From positions 4,774,001-4,838,000 of the forward strand of contig NZ_LT670817.1 of the NCBI RefSeq assembly GCF_900129425.1: a DNA stretch of 64,000 nucleotides, written 5' to 3'. Position numbers and translations under genes: made by a program. The DNA is from Bradyrhizobium erythrophlei (GTDB lineage Bacteria > Pseudomonadota > Alphaproteobacteria > Rhizobiales > Xanthobacteraceae). Numbering within the stretch: position 1 is the first letter of the stretch; each line of letters begins with the position of its first letter. Of this stretch, positions 41,256 to 48,737 are shown piece after piece. The notes beneath the pieces were generated by a model that did no database searches, was not told the DNA's origin, and saw only the letters and a program-made list of their open reading frames with translations.

Positions 41256-41611
41256 TTCCAAGAAGAAACTTCTTTGCGTCGTTAGCGGATAGTCGGAGCG
41301 ACAATTCGAGCGCCCCAACCCCTTCGCGGGCAGTGTCTTGATGCTCTGCAAAAAGATTTGCAGCGCGTGAGCATCTTCAACCTCGTCTGATCCCTCAACG
41401 AGCTATAAAATGTTGCGAGAGCTTCTTCAGGCGTCATAGCGTTAATCCGTGCGGACCAGTCAGCCCGGTCTGACGATGTCGGCTCATCGGGGTGGAGCGG
41501 ACTGTCCGCGAATGGCTCACCACTTCCGAGTTTGACCCGATGCGGACCTTCGCGTCGAGCACGATCAACCGAAATGCGCCAGGAAGCGACAAGGGCTCCC
41601 ACCAGCACCAA
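41238..41611 (-). pseudogene. possible degenerate gene upstream of the P450
   Basis: On the minus strand one frame reads LHPDEPTSSDRADWSARINAMTPEEALA and then becomes poor, while a second frame continues DEVEDAHALQIFLQSIKTLPAKGLGRS down to a stop at 41238. The switch near 41400 looks like a frameshift in a small acidic protein. No family is recognised and no start is clear. Confidence 0.3.
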
Positions 41612-41745
41612 TGGCGTCTACAAAGCAGGATATTACGACCGTAACGCTGTTTCCCAACCTTGAAATGGTCTCGTAGCGCGCACCATCCACCGTTGAGGCG
41701 TCGTCGCCCATAACGCGCGGTTTCTTACCGGCACTGGAGTTGCGG

Positions 41746-42933
41746 ATGTCCACAATCCTTGCAGACAAAGCGCTGACCTCGACACTGGATCCTTATGCAG
41801 ACGAAGCCCTGCTGAAACCCTGGCCACTGTACAGCGAGCTGAGAGAGATGGGGCCGGTCGTTTGGCTCGAAAAATACGGGATGTTTGCCCTCACGCGTTA
41901 TGATGCTGTTGCGAAGGCGCTGCGGGATTGGCAGGCATTCCCATCGTCGTTCGGCGTCATGATGAATGACGACATGAACCAGCTTCTGCGTGGCAACACG
42001 CTGTGTAGCGATGGCATCGCCCATAAGAAATTACGCCAGGTGGTGATGCGGCCGATTACGCCGGCCGCGCTCGCATCGCTTGGCGAAGAGGTGGAACACG
42101 AGGCGCAAGCAATCGTAGAGCGGCTGTGCAGCAAGGGGCGATTTTGCGCGACCGCGGAGCTCGCAACCCATCTGCCGGTAACTATCGTCTCTAACGCGAT
42201 CGGTCTTCCGGAGGAAGGGCGCGAGCGGATGATGGACTGGAGCATCGGCCTGTTCAACTGCTTCGGCCCGATGAACGAACGTACACGCAACGCCATGCCG
42301 GTGCTCTCCGAAATGATGGAATATGCCCGCACCCAGGCCGTTCCGGGCAAGCTGAAGCCCGGAAGTTGGGCCGAGGCGATCCATCATGCGGCCGCCGCCG
42401 GCGAGGTGCCGTCCGAGGCAGTGCCGGGCCTGATGATCGACTATATGGGGCCGAGCCTCGACACGACCGTCTTCGGCATCTCCAGCGGCGTGTGGTTGTT
42501 TGCCAATCACCCCGATCAGTGGGATCTGGTGCGCAATGATCCGTCGCTGATCCCGGCTGCAATCAACGAGATCCTGCGGATGGAAGCGCCGATCCAAGAT
42601 TTTTCGCGCTACGTGGCCCGCGACTATGATCTGGACGGCGTCTCGCTGCCGGAAGGCTCCCGCGCGATCGTTTTCTACGGCGCCGCCAATCGCGATCCGC
42701 GACAGTTCCCTCACCCGGACCGCTTTGACGTTCGGCGCGACAATGCGGGGCGTCACATGGCATTCGGCGCCGGTCCCCACGCATGCCTTGGCATGAACCT
42801 CGCCAAGCTCGAGATGCGGGCGCTGTTCACCACGCTTGCGCGCAAGGTCACACGCTTCCATGTCGAGGTGGAAGAGCGCGCGCTGAGCAACATCCTGCGC
42901 GGCTTCCGCAAATTGATCGTCACCGTCCAATAG
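41746..42933 (+). CDS. cytochrome P450
   Basis: A 395-residue soluble bacterial P450, which would insert oxygen into an unknown substrate using external ferredoxin and reductase. The haem loop FGAGPHACLG places the thiolate at Cys347. The ExxR motif is E275-I-L-R278. The I-helix has MGPSLDT (residues 234-240), which keeps the acid-Thr pair. No ferredoxin or reductase gene is adjacent. The ATG at 41746, with GGAG upstream, is preferred over a TTG six bases earlier. The gene lies between two ~300-bp direct repeats, so it probably arrived, or could leave, as a unit. Confidence 0.93.
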   Translation: MSTILADKALTSTLDPYADEALLKPWPLYSELREMGPVVWLEKYGMFALTRYDAVAKALRDWQAFPSSFGVMMNDDMNQLLRGNTLCSDGIAHKKLRQVVMRPITPAALASLGEEVEHEAQAIVERLCSKGRFCATAELATHLPVTIVSNAIGLPEEGRERMMDWSIGLFNCFGPMNERTRNAMPVLSEMMEYARTQAVPGKLKPGSWAEAIHHAAAAGEVPSEAVPGLMIDYMGPSLDTTVFGISSGVWLFANHPDQWDLVRNDPSLIPAAINEILRMEAPIQDFSRYVARDYDLDGVSLPEGSRAIVFYGAANRDPRQFPHPDRFDVRRDNAGRHMAFGAGPHACLGMNLAKLEMRALFTTLARKVTRFHVEVEERALSNILRGFRKLIVTVQ

Positions 42934-43054
42934 ATAGGACGGCGCCGCCGAAAGTCCGCTTCCTACCGATTGCACCAGATTGGGCGGCGTTCAGCGGCGT
43001 CCTGCTCGCTGCGACTTTCGAAGGCGAGTTCTCCGTCGTCACGCGCTCCTACGC

Positions 43055-43352
43055 CGCGCGCCGGAAAGCTTGATGCGCAGGCCGAAGAGGCTCTCGCCGC
43101 GCACCGCGCCGGGCAGTCGCGCGCATTTCGCGTCAGCGATGCAAGCGTAGCCCGGATGAGCGCAGCGATATCCGGGATCTTTGCATCGACACAGCTCCCG
43201 CGTGTCGTTGCGCGCATGCGGGCTACACGCTCTCGGTCAAGTAATCTGCGAGGCCAGACGCGTCATTGCGAGCGCAGCGAAGCAATCCATAGCGCCGTGC
43301 GGAGAAATGGATTGCTTCGTCGCTTCGCTCCTCGCAATGACGTCAAATTGAT
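43055..43352. repeat. direct repeat R2, right copy, with antitoxin-like gene fragment
   Basis: Matches 40849-41158. The first ~60 bases encode AGKLDAQAEEALAAHRAG, the C-terminal end of the antitoxin-like protein without its start, followed by family E and F palindromes at 43147-43226 and 43261-43342. Confidence 0.88.
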
Positions 43353-43356
43353 GGAT

Positions 43357-43440
43357 CGTAGGATCGGTGAGCGAAGCGATACCCATTCAACCGCTATTCA
43401 TTCATCGATGGGTTTCGCAAAGGGCTCAACCCATCCTACG
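43357..43440. repeat. palindromic repeat, family D copy 2
   Basis: Near-copy of 38874-38957, in the same orientation. The left arm has lost a few bases (CGTAGGATCGGTGAGC), while the right arm GCTCAACCCATCCTACG is intact. Confidence 0.82.
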
Positions 43441-44032
43441 AGTCCTGCTTCGCCTCGCGCGCAAGCGAAATCTCGCGCCCTCGCCGCGACACATCAACCC
43501 GCCGGGCAAATCACTCAAAACCCGGTCAAGCCCCTTCGCGAAAAATATTCTGTTTTTCAGAAATCGCAAATCAGTCTACATGCAAAACCATCCTACCCGA
43601 TGAGAGGGGCGGCTCGCGATCGTCACGAACGTGCGGTGGGATGCGGTGGACGCGATGGCGGCAAATGACGAATGCTGCCGTGGCGGACAGTGAAGCCGTG
43701 TGGTCCTGACACCCCGACGCTGGTGTCAAGTTCTTGAGAAACAAGTTTCTCAGGGATGACGGTGGCAAGAAAGCCGATCACCGGGGAGAGCGCGGAATAA
43801 GCCGTAAACCATCGCGCAGGGAAGGCCGGATTGCCTCCGCTGAACCTGTATGCTCGTGTGCGTTTTCTTGTGCACTATTGCACGCGAGACCGCGGGTGCA
43901 GCGCGCACCCGGCTTTCCCTGCGCCCTCTTGTTATCGAGGGCGGCAATCGACGCAAAGCTCGGGCGCATCGCGCCGCGAGAATGCGGACGCACACCCTCT
44001 CGCTGTTTGACAGTCGAATCGGAAGCCTGTTG
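43441..44032. other. 590-bp noncoding stretch, probable dispersed repeat
   Basis: No gene is supported. The stretch contains several hairpins (TTGAGAAACAAGTTTCTCA near 43734-43752, GACCGCGGGTGCAGCGCGCACCC region near 43889-43911). The motif ATCGTCACGAACGT-x-GGGATGCGGTG at about 43618 recurs at about 53959. From memory, similar sequence is widespread in bradyrhizobial genomes, but a genome comparison would be needed to confirm this. Confidence 0.45.
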
Positions 44033-44174
44033 CCACGACGCTGCGGTACCGTTTTTCCATTTTTATGGCGGCAAGATGCAGAAGGATGTGCCGGGAGCGG
44101 CTTGATGGTTGCCCCTCCACGTCATTCCGGGGCGATGCGACGCATCGAACCCGGAATCTCGAGATTCCGGGTCT
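44033..44174. repeat. direct repeat R1, right copy (orphan NUDIX 3' end)
   Basis: Encodes DAAVPFFHFYGGKMQKDVPGAA and a stop at about 44103-44105, the C terminus of the NUDIX hydrolase at 38008-38757, followed by the same downstream palindrome (family C copy 2, 44120-44202). The rest of the gene is absent, so this is a duplicated gene end. Confidence 0.85.
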
Positions 44175-44202
44175 GGTCCTTCGGACCATCCCGGAATGAC
44201 GG
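44120..44202. repeat. palindromic repeat, family C copy 2
   Basis: ACGTCATTCCGGGG opens and CCGGAATGACGG closes, with internal arms GATGCGACGCATC, GGAATCTCGAGATTCC and GGTCCTTCGGACC. Partner of 38772-38851. Confidence 0.8.
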
Positions 44203-44320
44203 CCATGAGATAAATTCAGCCGAACGGACTCTCAAAACGCAATAATCTTCCTCTTACATGCGATGGCTTTGCCCTAACGGCTGCCTATTTCTACCCAAGC
44301 AATAAGACTAGGAATCAGCC

Positions 44321-45646
44321 ATGGCAAAACGACAGTTACGGCTCGGCGCGTTCATGCGGCCGGTCAGCATTCATACCGGCGCGTGGCGCTATCCCGGCGC
44401 ATGGCCGGATGCCAATTTCAACTTCGCGCACATCAAGCGGCTGATCCAGAAACTGGAGGCCGGAAAGTTCGACGCGTTCTTCATGGCCGACCATCTGGCC
44501 GTGCTGAACATGCCGATTTCTGCGCTCAAGCGCAGCCATACCGTGACCTCGTTCGAGCCGTTCACACTGCTCTCGGCGCTGGCCGGCGCCACCGAGCATA
44601 TCGGATTGATCGCGACCGGTTCGACCACTTTCGACGAGCCCTATCACGTCGCCCGCCGCTTTGCTTCGCTCGACCACATCAGCGGCGGCCGCGCCGGATG
44701 GAACATCGTCACCACGTCCAATCCGGACGCCGCGCTGAATTTCGGGCTCGAAGATCACATGGAGCACGCCGAGCGCTATCGCCGCGCGCGCGAATTCTAC
44801 GACGTGGTCACGGGCTTGTGGGATTCCTTCGCCGACGACGCCTTCGTGCGCGACGTCGAAGCGGGGCTGTATTTCGATCCCGCCAAAATGCATGTGCTCA
44901 ATCACAAGGGTAAATATCTCAGCGTGCGCGGCCCGCTCAATATCGCCCGCCCGGTGCAGGGCTGGCCGGTGATCGTGCAAGCCGGCGCTTCTGATGACGG
45001 CAGACAGCTTGCGGCGGAGACCGCGGAGGCCGTGTTCACCGGCGGCGGCAGCCTCGCCGACGGACAGAAGCTCTATGCCGACATCAAGGGCCGCATGGAC
45101 AAGCTCGGCCGCGACCGCGACCACCTCAAGATCTTGCCGGGCGCGTTCGTGGTGGTCGGCGACAGTGTCGAGGAAGCCAGAGAGAAACGCGCAAAACTCG
45201 ACAGCATGGTGCATTACGACAGCGCTATCGCCTCGCTCTCGGTCATACTGGGCACCGACGCCTCCGGCTTCGATCCCGACGGGCAGCTGCCGCCGATCCC
45301 CGAAACCAATGCGAGCAAGAGCGGCCGTCAGCGCATGGTCGACCTCGCCGCCCGCGACAAGCTCACCGTGCGCCAGCTCGCCCAACGCGTCGGCGGCTAC
45401 GGCGGGCTCTCCTTCGTCGGCACGCCTGCGCTGATCGCCGATCAGATGGAGGAGTGGCTGACGAGTTACGGCTGCGACGGTTTCAATATCATGTTCCCGT
45501 TCCTGCCCGCCGGGCTCGACGATTTCGTCGACAAGGTGGTGCCGGAACTGCAGGCGCGAGGGATTTTCCGCAGGGAATACGAAGGAAAGACGCTGCGCGA
45601 AAATCTCGGCCTGCCGCGGCCGAAAAACCGGTTCTTCGAGGCTTGA
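44321..45646 (+). CDS. LLM-class flavin-dependent monooxygenase (NtaA/SnaA/DszA type)
   Basis: A 441-residue bacterial-luciferase-like TIM-barrel protein of the nitrilotriacetate monooxygenase component A group: GAWRYPGAWPDANFNFAHIKRLIQKLEAGKFDAFFMADHL, TTFDEPYHVARRFASLDHISGGRAGWNIVTTSNPDAALNFG, and the C-terminal PKNRFFEA. Such enzymes oxidise chelators, sulfur heterocycles or similar compounds with reduced FMN supplied by a separate reductase, which is not nearby. A second, decayed 3' end of the same kind of gene lies at 48087-48185. Substrate unknown. Confidence 0.92.
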   Translation: MAKRQLRLGAFMRPVSIHTGAWRYPGAWPDANFNFAHIKRLIQKLEAGKFDAFFMADHLAVLNMPISALKRSHTVTSFEPFTLLSALAGATEHIGLIATGSTTFDEPYHVARRFASLDHISGGRAGWNIVTTSNPDAALNFGLEDHMEHAERYRRAREFYDVVTGLWDSFADDAFVRDVEAGLYFDPAKMHVLNHKGKYLSVRGPLNIARPVQGWPVIVQAGASDDGRQLAAETAEAVFTGGGSLADGQKLYADIKGRMDKLGRDRDHLKILPGAFVVVGDSVEEAREKRAKLDSMVHYDSAIASLSVILGTDASGFDPDGQLPPIPETNASKSGRQRMVDLAARDKLTVRQLAQRVGGYGGLSFVGTPALIADQMEEWLTSYGCDGFNIMFPFLPAGLDDFVDKVVPELQARGIFRREYEGKTLRENLGLPRPKNRFFEA

Positions 45647-45652
45647 AGCGCT

Positions 45653-45703
45653 TCTCCCCTCCCCCGCAAAGCGGTGGGGAGGGGTCGGGGGTGGGGGGTC
45701 TAT
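45653..45703. repeat. palindromic repeat flanking the IS (left part)
   Basis: A run of CTCCCCTCCCCC...GGGGAGGGGTCGGGGGTGGGGGG just after the LLM gene. Its complement-like counterpart at 47073-47130 lies on the other side of the IS, which suggests that the IS split a larger palindrome. Confidence 0.6.
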
Positions 45704-45737
45704 CGGCTGGAACCACTGCATGGGTGATTGCCGCGGT

Positions 45738-46982
45738 TCAACCGGCATGATTGTCGACACTTTGGACCGGCATGATCCCCGACAGTTTGGGTTGAGCAGC
45801 CTGTTCACCCGGGTCGCCGGAGCCCTCACGAGGCGGAGCGAACCGGGTGAACAGGCTGCGGCGATTGATGAGACCGATGTCGAGATCGCAGAAGCGAACG
45901 ACGTGGTCGCCGGTCTCGCGTTCGGCAACGCCAACAAGTTCGTTGACCAGTGCCTCGCCGATAAAGACGAACTCGCCTTTCCATTTGATCTCGCCGTTGC
46001 GGCGGACGCGACGGACCTGATGATCGGCGTCGTACCAGGGATCTTCCGCGCGCGGCGGCATGGTGCGCGGGGAGCGGCTGTAGACCTCTGCCGGCGGCCG
46101 TTGGTCCAGCGCTTCGTGCGGACGTTCCTCGTTGTAATGCTTTCGGAACATGTCAAAGCGGGCCTGCTGCTCGGGTGCGTTGCTGGCTGGCGGGACCGAG
46201 GTCTGTGCCTTCAGCGTGCGGTGCATGCGCTCGTGTCGGCCATTCTCCTGCGGCGAGGCGGGATGGATGAAGTGCGGTGTGATGCCGAGCTTCATCCACC
46301 AGGCCGACAGCCGGGTGAGACCGCCTGGGCCACGCGAGCCAAACGGCGAGCCATTGTCGCAGCGGATCGCAAGTGGCAAGCCATGCTCACGGAAAGCCCG
46401 TTCAAAACAGGGGCGAACGCCCTCGATAGTGGGGGCGACAATGCGGAGTTCGATCAGAAAACGGCTGTGACTGTCTGCTACCGTCAAGGGATCGATCCGC
46501 CGCTGGTCGCGGGTGCGAAACCAGCCCTTGAAGTCCGTACTCCACTCATCATTGGCGCTCGTCACCGGCGTGCAGGGCCGCCGCTGGTCGAGCGGGCGAC
46601 GGCGCCGCTTCACCGGCGAGACCAAGCCTGCGCGCTTGAGAATGCCCCCGATCGTCGAGGCGGCAGGCCAGGCGATTTCGGGGGCATCCCGATCAAGCAC
46701 CGCCAGCAGCTTGCGCGGCCCCAGATACGGAAATCGCCGCCGCGCCGCGATCACCTTCTCTGCAATCGCACCGTCCGTGGTCTGCCAACACTGCCAGGGC
46801 GCATGCGAGCGGTCCTGAAACCAGGCCGGATCGCCGCTCTCTTTCCGCTTGCGCCATTCGTAAAACGTGTCGCGGCAAATCCCGTAGCGCCGGCACACCT
46901 CCGATACGCTCCAGTTCCCGCTCTCGTACTCCAAAAACATCCGAATACGCTCTTCCATCCGATCGGTCTCTCTAAATGGCAT
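45738..46982 (-). CDS. IS481-like DDE transposase
   Basis: A 414-residue transposase. An N-terminal HTH of the leucine-zipper/helix type (YESGNWSVSEVCRRYGICRDTFYEWRKR) precedes an integrase core, WSTDFKGWFRTRD...RCDNGSPFG...ENGRHERMHRTLK, supplying the D-D-E triad. The tail LSGIMPVQSVDNHAG is read through the left terminal repeat, so the stop codon lies at the very end of the element. The ATG at 46982 follows GGGAGGACC. The gene looks intact. Confidence 0.87.
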   Translation of the reverse strand: MPFRETDRMEERIRMFLEYESGNWSVSEVCRRYGICRDTFYEWRKRKESGDPAWFQDRSHAPWQCWQTTDGAIAEKVIAARRRFPYLGPRKLLAVLDRDAPEIAWPAASTIGGILKRAGLVSPVKRRRRPLDQRRPCTPVTSANDEWSTDFKGWFRTRDQRRIDPLTVADSHSRFLIELRIVAPTIEGVRPCFERAFREHGLPLAIRCDNGSPFGSRGPGGLTRLSAWWMKLGITPHFIHPASPQENGRHERMHRTLKAQTSVPPASNAPEQQARFDMFRKHYNEERPHEALDQRPPAEVYSRSPRTMPPRAEDPWYDADHQVRRVRRNGEIKWKGEFVFIGEALVNELVGVAERETGDHVVRFCDLDIGLINRRSLFTRFAPPREGSGDPGEQAAQPKLSGIMPVQSVDNHAG

Positions 46983-47061
46983 CGAAGGGTCCTCCCTCCG
47001 ACGCATTCTGAAACCTGTCGGGAATCATCCCGGTCTAAAATGTCGGGAATCTATCCGGTCC
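45741..47061. mobile_element. IS481-like insertion sequence with doubled terminal repeats
   Basis: The element is defined by a transposase gene and related ends. The left end has ACCGGCATGATTGTCGACA and ACCGGCATGATCCCCGACAG in tandem (45741-45759, 45766-45785). Read inward on the other strand, the right end has ACCGGATAGATTCCCGACA and ACCGGGATGATTCCCGACAG. Each end thus carries two ~25-bp iterons in inverted orientation. No target-site duplication is evident. The exact limits are uncertain by a few bases. Confidence 0.75.
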
Positions 47062-47072
47062 GTACCCCCGCA

Positions 47073-47130
47073 CTACCCCCCACCCCCGACCCCTCCCCAC
47101 CACGCGCAAGGGCGCGCGGAGGGAGGGGAG
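47073..47130. repeat. palindromic repeat flanking the IS (right part)
   Basis: ACCCCCCACCCCCGACCCCTCCCCACCACGCGCAAGGGCGCGCGGAGGGAGGGGAG: complementary to the block at 45653-45703 and itself able to fold. Probably one arm of a palindrome interrupted by the IS. Confidence 0.55.
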
Positions 47131-47167
47131 TGAAGAGTGTCGCCAGCGGTGGAAAGCACTCTGCCGC

Positions 47168-48028
47168 CTAGGCGGGCCGGTGCGCCCGCAGGAACGAATG
47201 GATCTGGCGCACCGCCAACGGTATCCGCTCCCTGGGCTCCTTCCAGGGGAACATGCTCACTTCGGCCTTGGGCGCGAGCATCGCGGCCTCCATGGCGACG
47301 GCGTAGGGATGCGCCGGGATATCATCGGGGAGGATCAGGACCGGCGTCTGGCAGCGGCGCACGAAATCGCGGGTCACCGTGAAGACGAAGTCGGGATTGG
47401 TGCGGTACATCCTGGTCAGGAATTTGTCGACCATCTCCATCGTGATCTCGGGTCGCCGCGCGATCAGCTCCGGGCCCCAGCCCTTCATGTTGCCCTCGTA
47501 GAACAGGTCGCGCATCTCCGGACGCGATCCGCTGGGCTGCGCCAGCACAGCCGCAACGACACGATCAGGTGCCCGGCGCAGCAGGTTCCAGATCAAGGGG
47601 CCGCCAATGCAGAATCCCAGCACCAGGAACTTGTCGATGCCCCGATGATCCATCAGGCCGAGGTGGTCATCGGTGTAGGCGTCCCACGGGCGGTCGACTT
47701 CGAGCGGGCCGGAGGACTCGCCGCCCTTGGCATTGCGCAGGTCCGACGCGATGCAATGGTACTCCGCCTTGAATTCCTCCATCGGGTTGAAGGGCGAACT
47801 GCTGCCGGTCAGGCCCGAGATCGTCGAGTTCAGTCCCCCGCCGGCAATGACCAGCAACGGGAAACCGGAACCGGCCTCCTCGAAGTGAATGCGGACGTCG
47901 CCTTTTTCGTACGAGCCCATGGCAGCTCCTCCTTGCGCGGTCTGCTGGGCAAACAGGCGCGTACCCGCGGTGGCTACCGCGGTCGCCGCGACGCCCGTCG
48001 CCAGTATCGTTCGTCTGATTGGATCCAT
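47168..48028 (-). CDS. Tat-exported alpha/beta hydrolase with Cys nucleophile
   Basis: A 286-residue protein. The N terminus MDPIRRTILATGVAATAVA has a twin Arg at residues 5-6 and a hydrophobic stretch ending near FAQ, a likely Tat signal, so it should act in the periplasm. The hydrolase fold follows: GSGFPLLVIAGGG, then LVLGFCIGG, where the nucleophile elbow is G-x-C-x-G rather than G-x-S-x-G, as in dienelactone hydrolase. HPYAVAMEAAMLAPKAEVSMFPWKE is near the end, although the catalytic His is not certain. ATG 48028 was chosen for the Tat signal; a start at the internal MGSYEKGD would give a cytoplasmic form. It lies between the IS and a decayed LLM gene end. Confidence 0.82.
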   Translation of the reverse strand: MDPIRRTILATGVAATAVATAGTRLFAQQTAQGGAAMGSYEKGDVRIHFEEAGSGFPLLVIAGGGLNSTISGLTGSSSPFNPMEEFKAEYHCIASDLRNAKGGESSGPLEVDRPWDAYTDDHLGLMDHRGIDKFLVLGFCIGGPLIWNLLRRAPDRVVAAVLAQPSGSRPEMRDLFYEGNMKGWGPELIARRPEITMEMVDKFLTRMYRTNPDFVFTVTRDFVRRCQTPVLILPDDIPAHPYAVAMEAAMLAPKAEVSMFPWKEPRERIPLAVRQIHSFLRAHRPA

Positions 48029-48086
48029 CGAAGGCGCGTTTCCCGGTCCCCAGCCCTGCGGTCTGTGTGCCGCTTGGAGCGCCAAC

Positions 48087-48185
48087 GTGCCCAAGCGCGG
48101 GATTTTCCGCAAGGCGTACGAGGGTTAGGCGCTTCCGGAAAATCCCGGCCTGGCAGGGCCGAAAACCCGCTTCTTTGAGGGTTAA
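48087..48185 (+). pseudogene. decayed 3' end of a second LLM-class monooxygenase
   Basis: The plus frame reads KRGIFRKAYEG, a stop, then ALPENPGLAGPKTRFFEG and a stop. This aligns with the C terminus of the intact LLM gene at 44321-45646 (ARGIFRREYEG-KTLRENLGLPRPKNRFFEA). The internal TAG at 48126-48128 and the absence of any upstream LLM coding sequence show a relic. The hydrolase gene and IS now occupy the place of the missing 5' part. Confidence 0.8.
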
Positions 48186-48309
48186 TCGCCGGAAATCGCG
48201 CAGGTATTGGCCGCGAAAACCTTGACTTTGGACGGATCGAGGCTAGGTTGCGCGGCAAATGCAGGCCTGACGGCCGGCTTTCCGATTCCCGATATTTGAG
48301 GTTCTGAAC

Positions 48310-48477
48310 ATGGCCAAAGCGGTCACCATCAAGGTCAAGCTCGTCTCCTCGGCGGATACCGGCTTCTATTACGTCGCCAAGAAGAATTCGCGCACCATGA
48401 CCGACAAGATGGTCAAGAAGAAGTACGACCCCGTCGCGCGCAAGCACGTCGAATTCCGCGAGTCCAAGATCAAGTAA
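48310..48477 (+). CDS. rpmG: 50S ribosomal protein L33
   Basis: A 55-residue L33: MAKAVTIKVKLVSSADTGFYYVAKKNSR and KKYDPVARKHVEFRESKIK are the standard pattern. It lacks the zinc-binding cysteines, so it is the Zn-independent form. It is too short to be obvious in ORF lists but unmistakable. In related genomes it is expected close behind the rnr-DUF983-NUDIX run (from memory), so its separation here by about 9.5 kb marks the accessory block. A strong terminator follows. Confidence 0.97.
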   Translation: MAKAVTIKVKLVSSADTGFYYVAKKNSRTMTDKMVKKKYDPVARKHVEFRESKIK

Positions 48478-48500
48478 GATTCCGGCACGCGTCGAATTCG

Positions 48501-48528
48501 AACGGGGCCTTGTGGCCCCGTTTTTATT
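48501..48528 (+). terminator. Rho-independent terminator of rpmG
   Basis: AACGGGGCC-TTGT-GGCCCCGTT followed by TTTATTT: a 9-bp stem with a tetraloop, 24 bases after the rpmG stop. Confidence 0.92.
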
Positions 48529-48737
48529 TGTGGCTTGCGAATGGCCGCTTGTCCCGGACGCGGCGCAGCGCTCTTCGCGCTGCTCCGCAGATCCGGGACC
48601 CACATCCCGTTAGATGGACCCCGGATCAGCAGCGCGCCACGCCGCGAGGCGCGGCGCGCTGCGCAGTATCCGGGGAACGTGGAGTGACCATTCTGGATTA
48701 GAGAGCCGTCGCGAGGCTCGGCTACGTCGATCGACGA

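Noticed and set aside
38826..44032. Classical integrase-driven island at the NUDIX gene end
   Set aside because: The duplicated gene end fits, but no recombinase lies inside and palindromes alone could explain the duplication, so the mechanism is left open.
44336..46156. 606-codon minus frame over the LLM gene and IS end
   Set aside because: Antisense to the intact LLM gene; continues through palindromes and the IS border, so not a gene.
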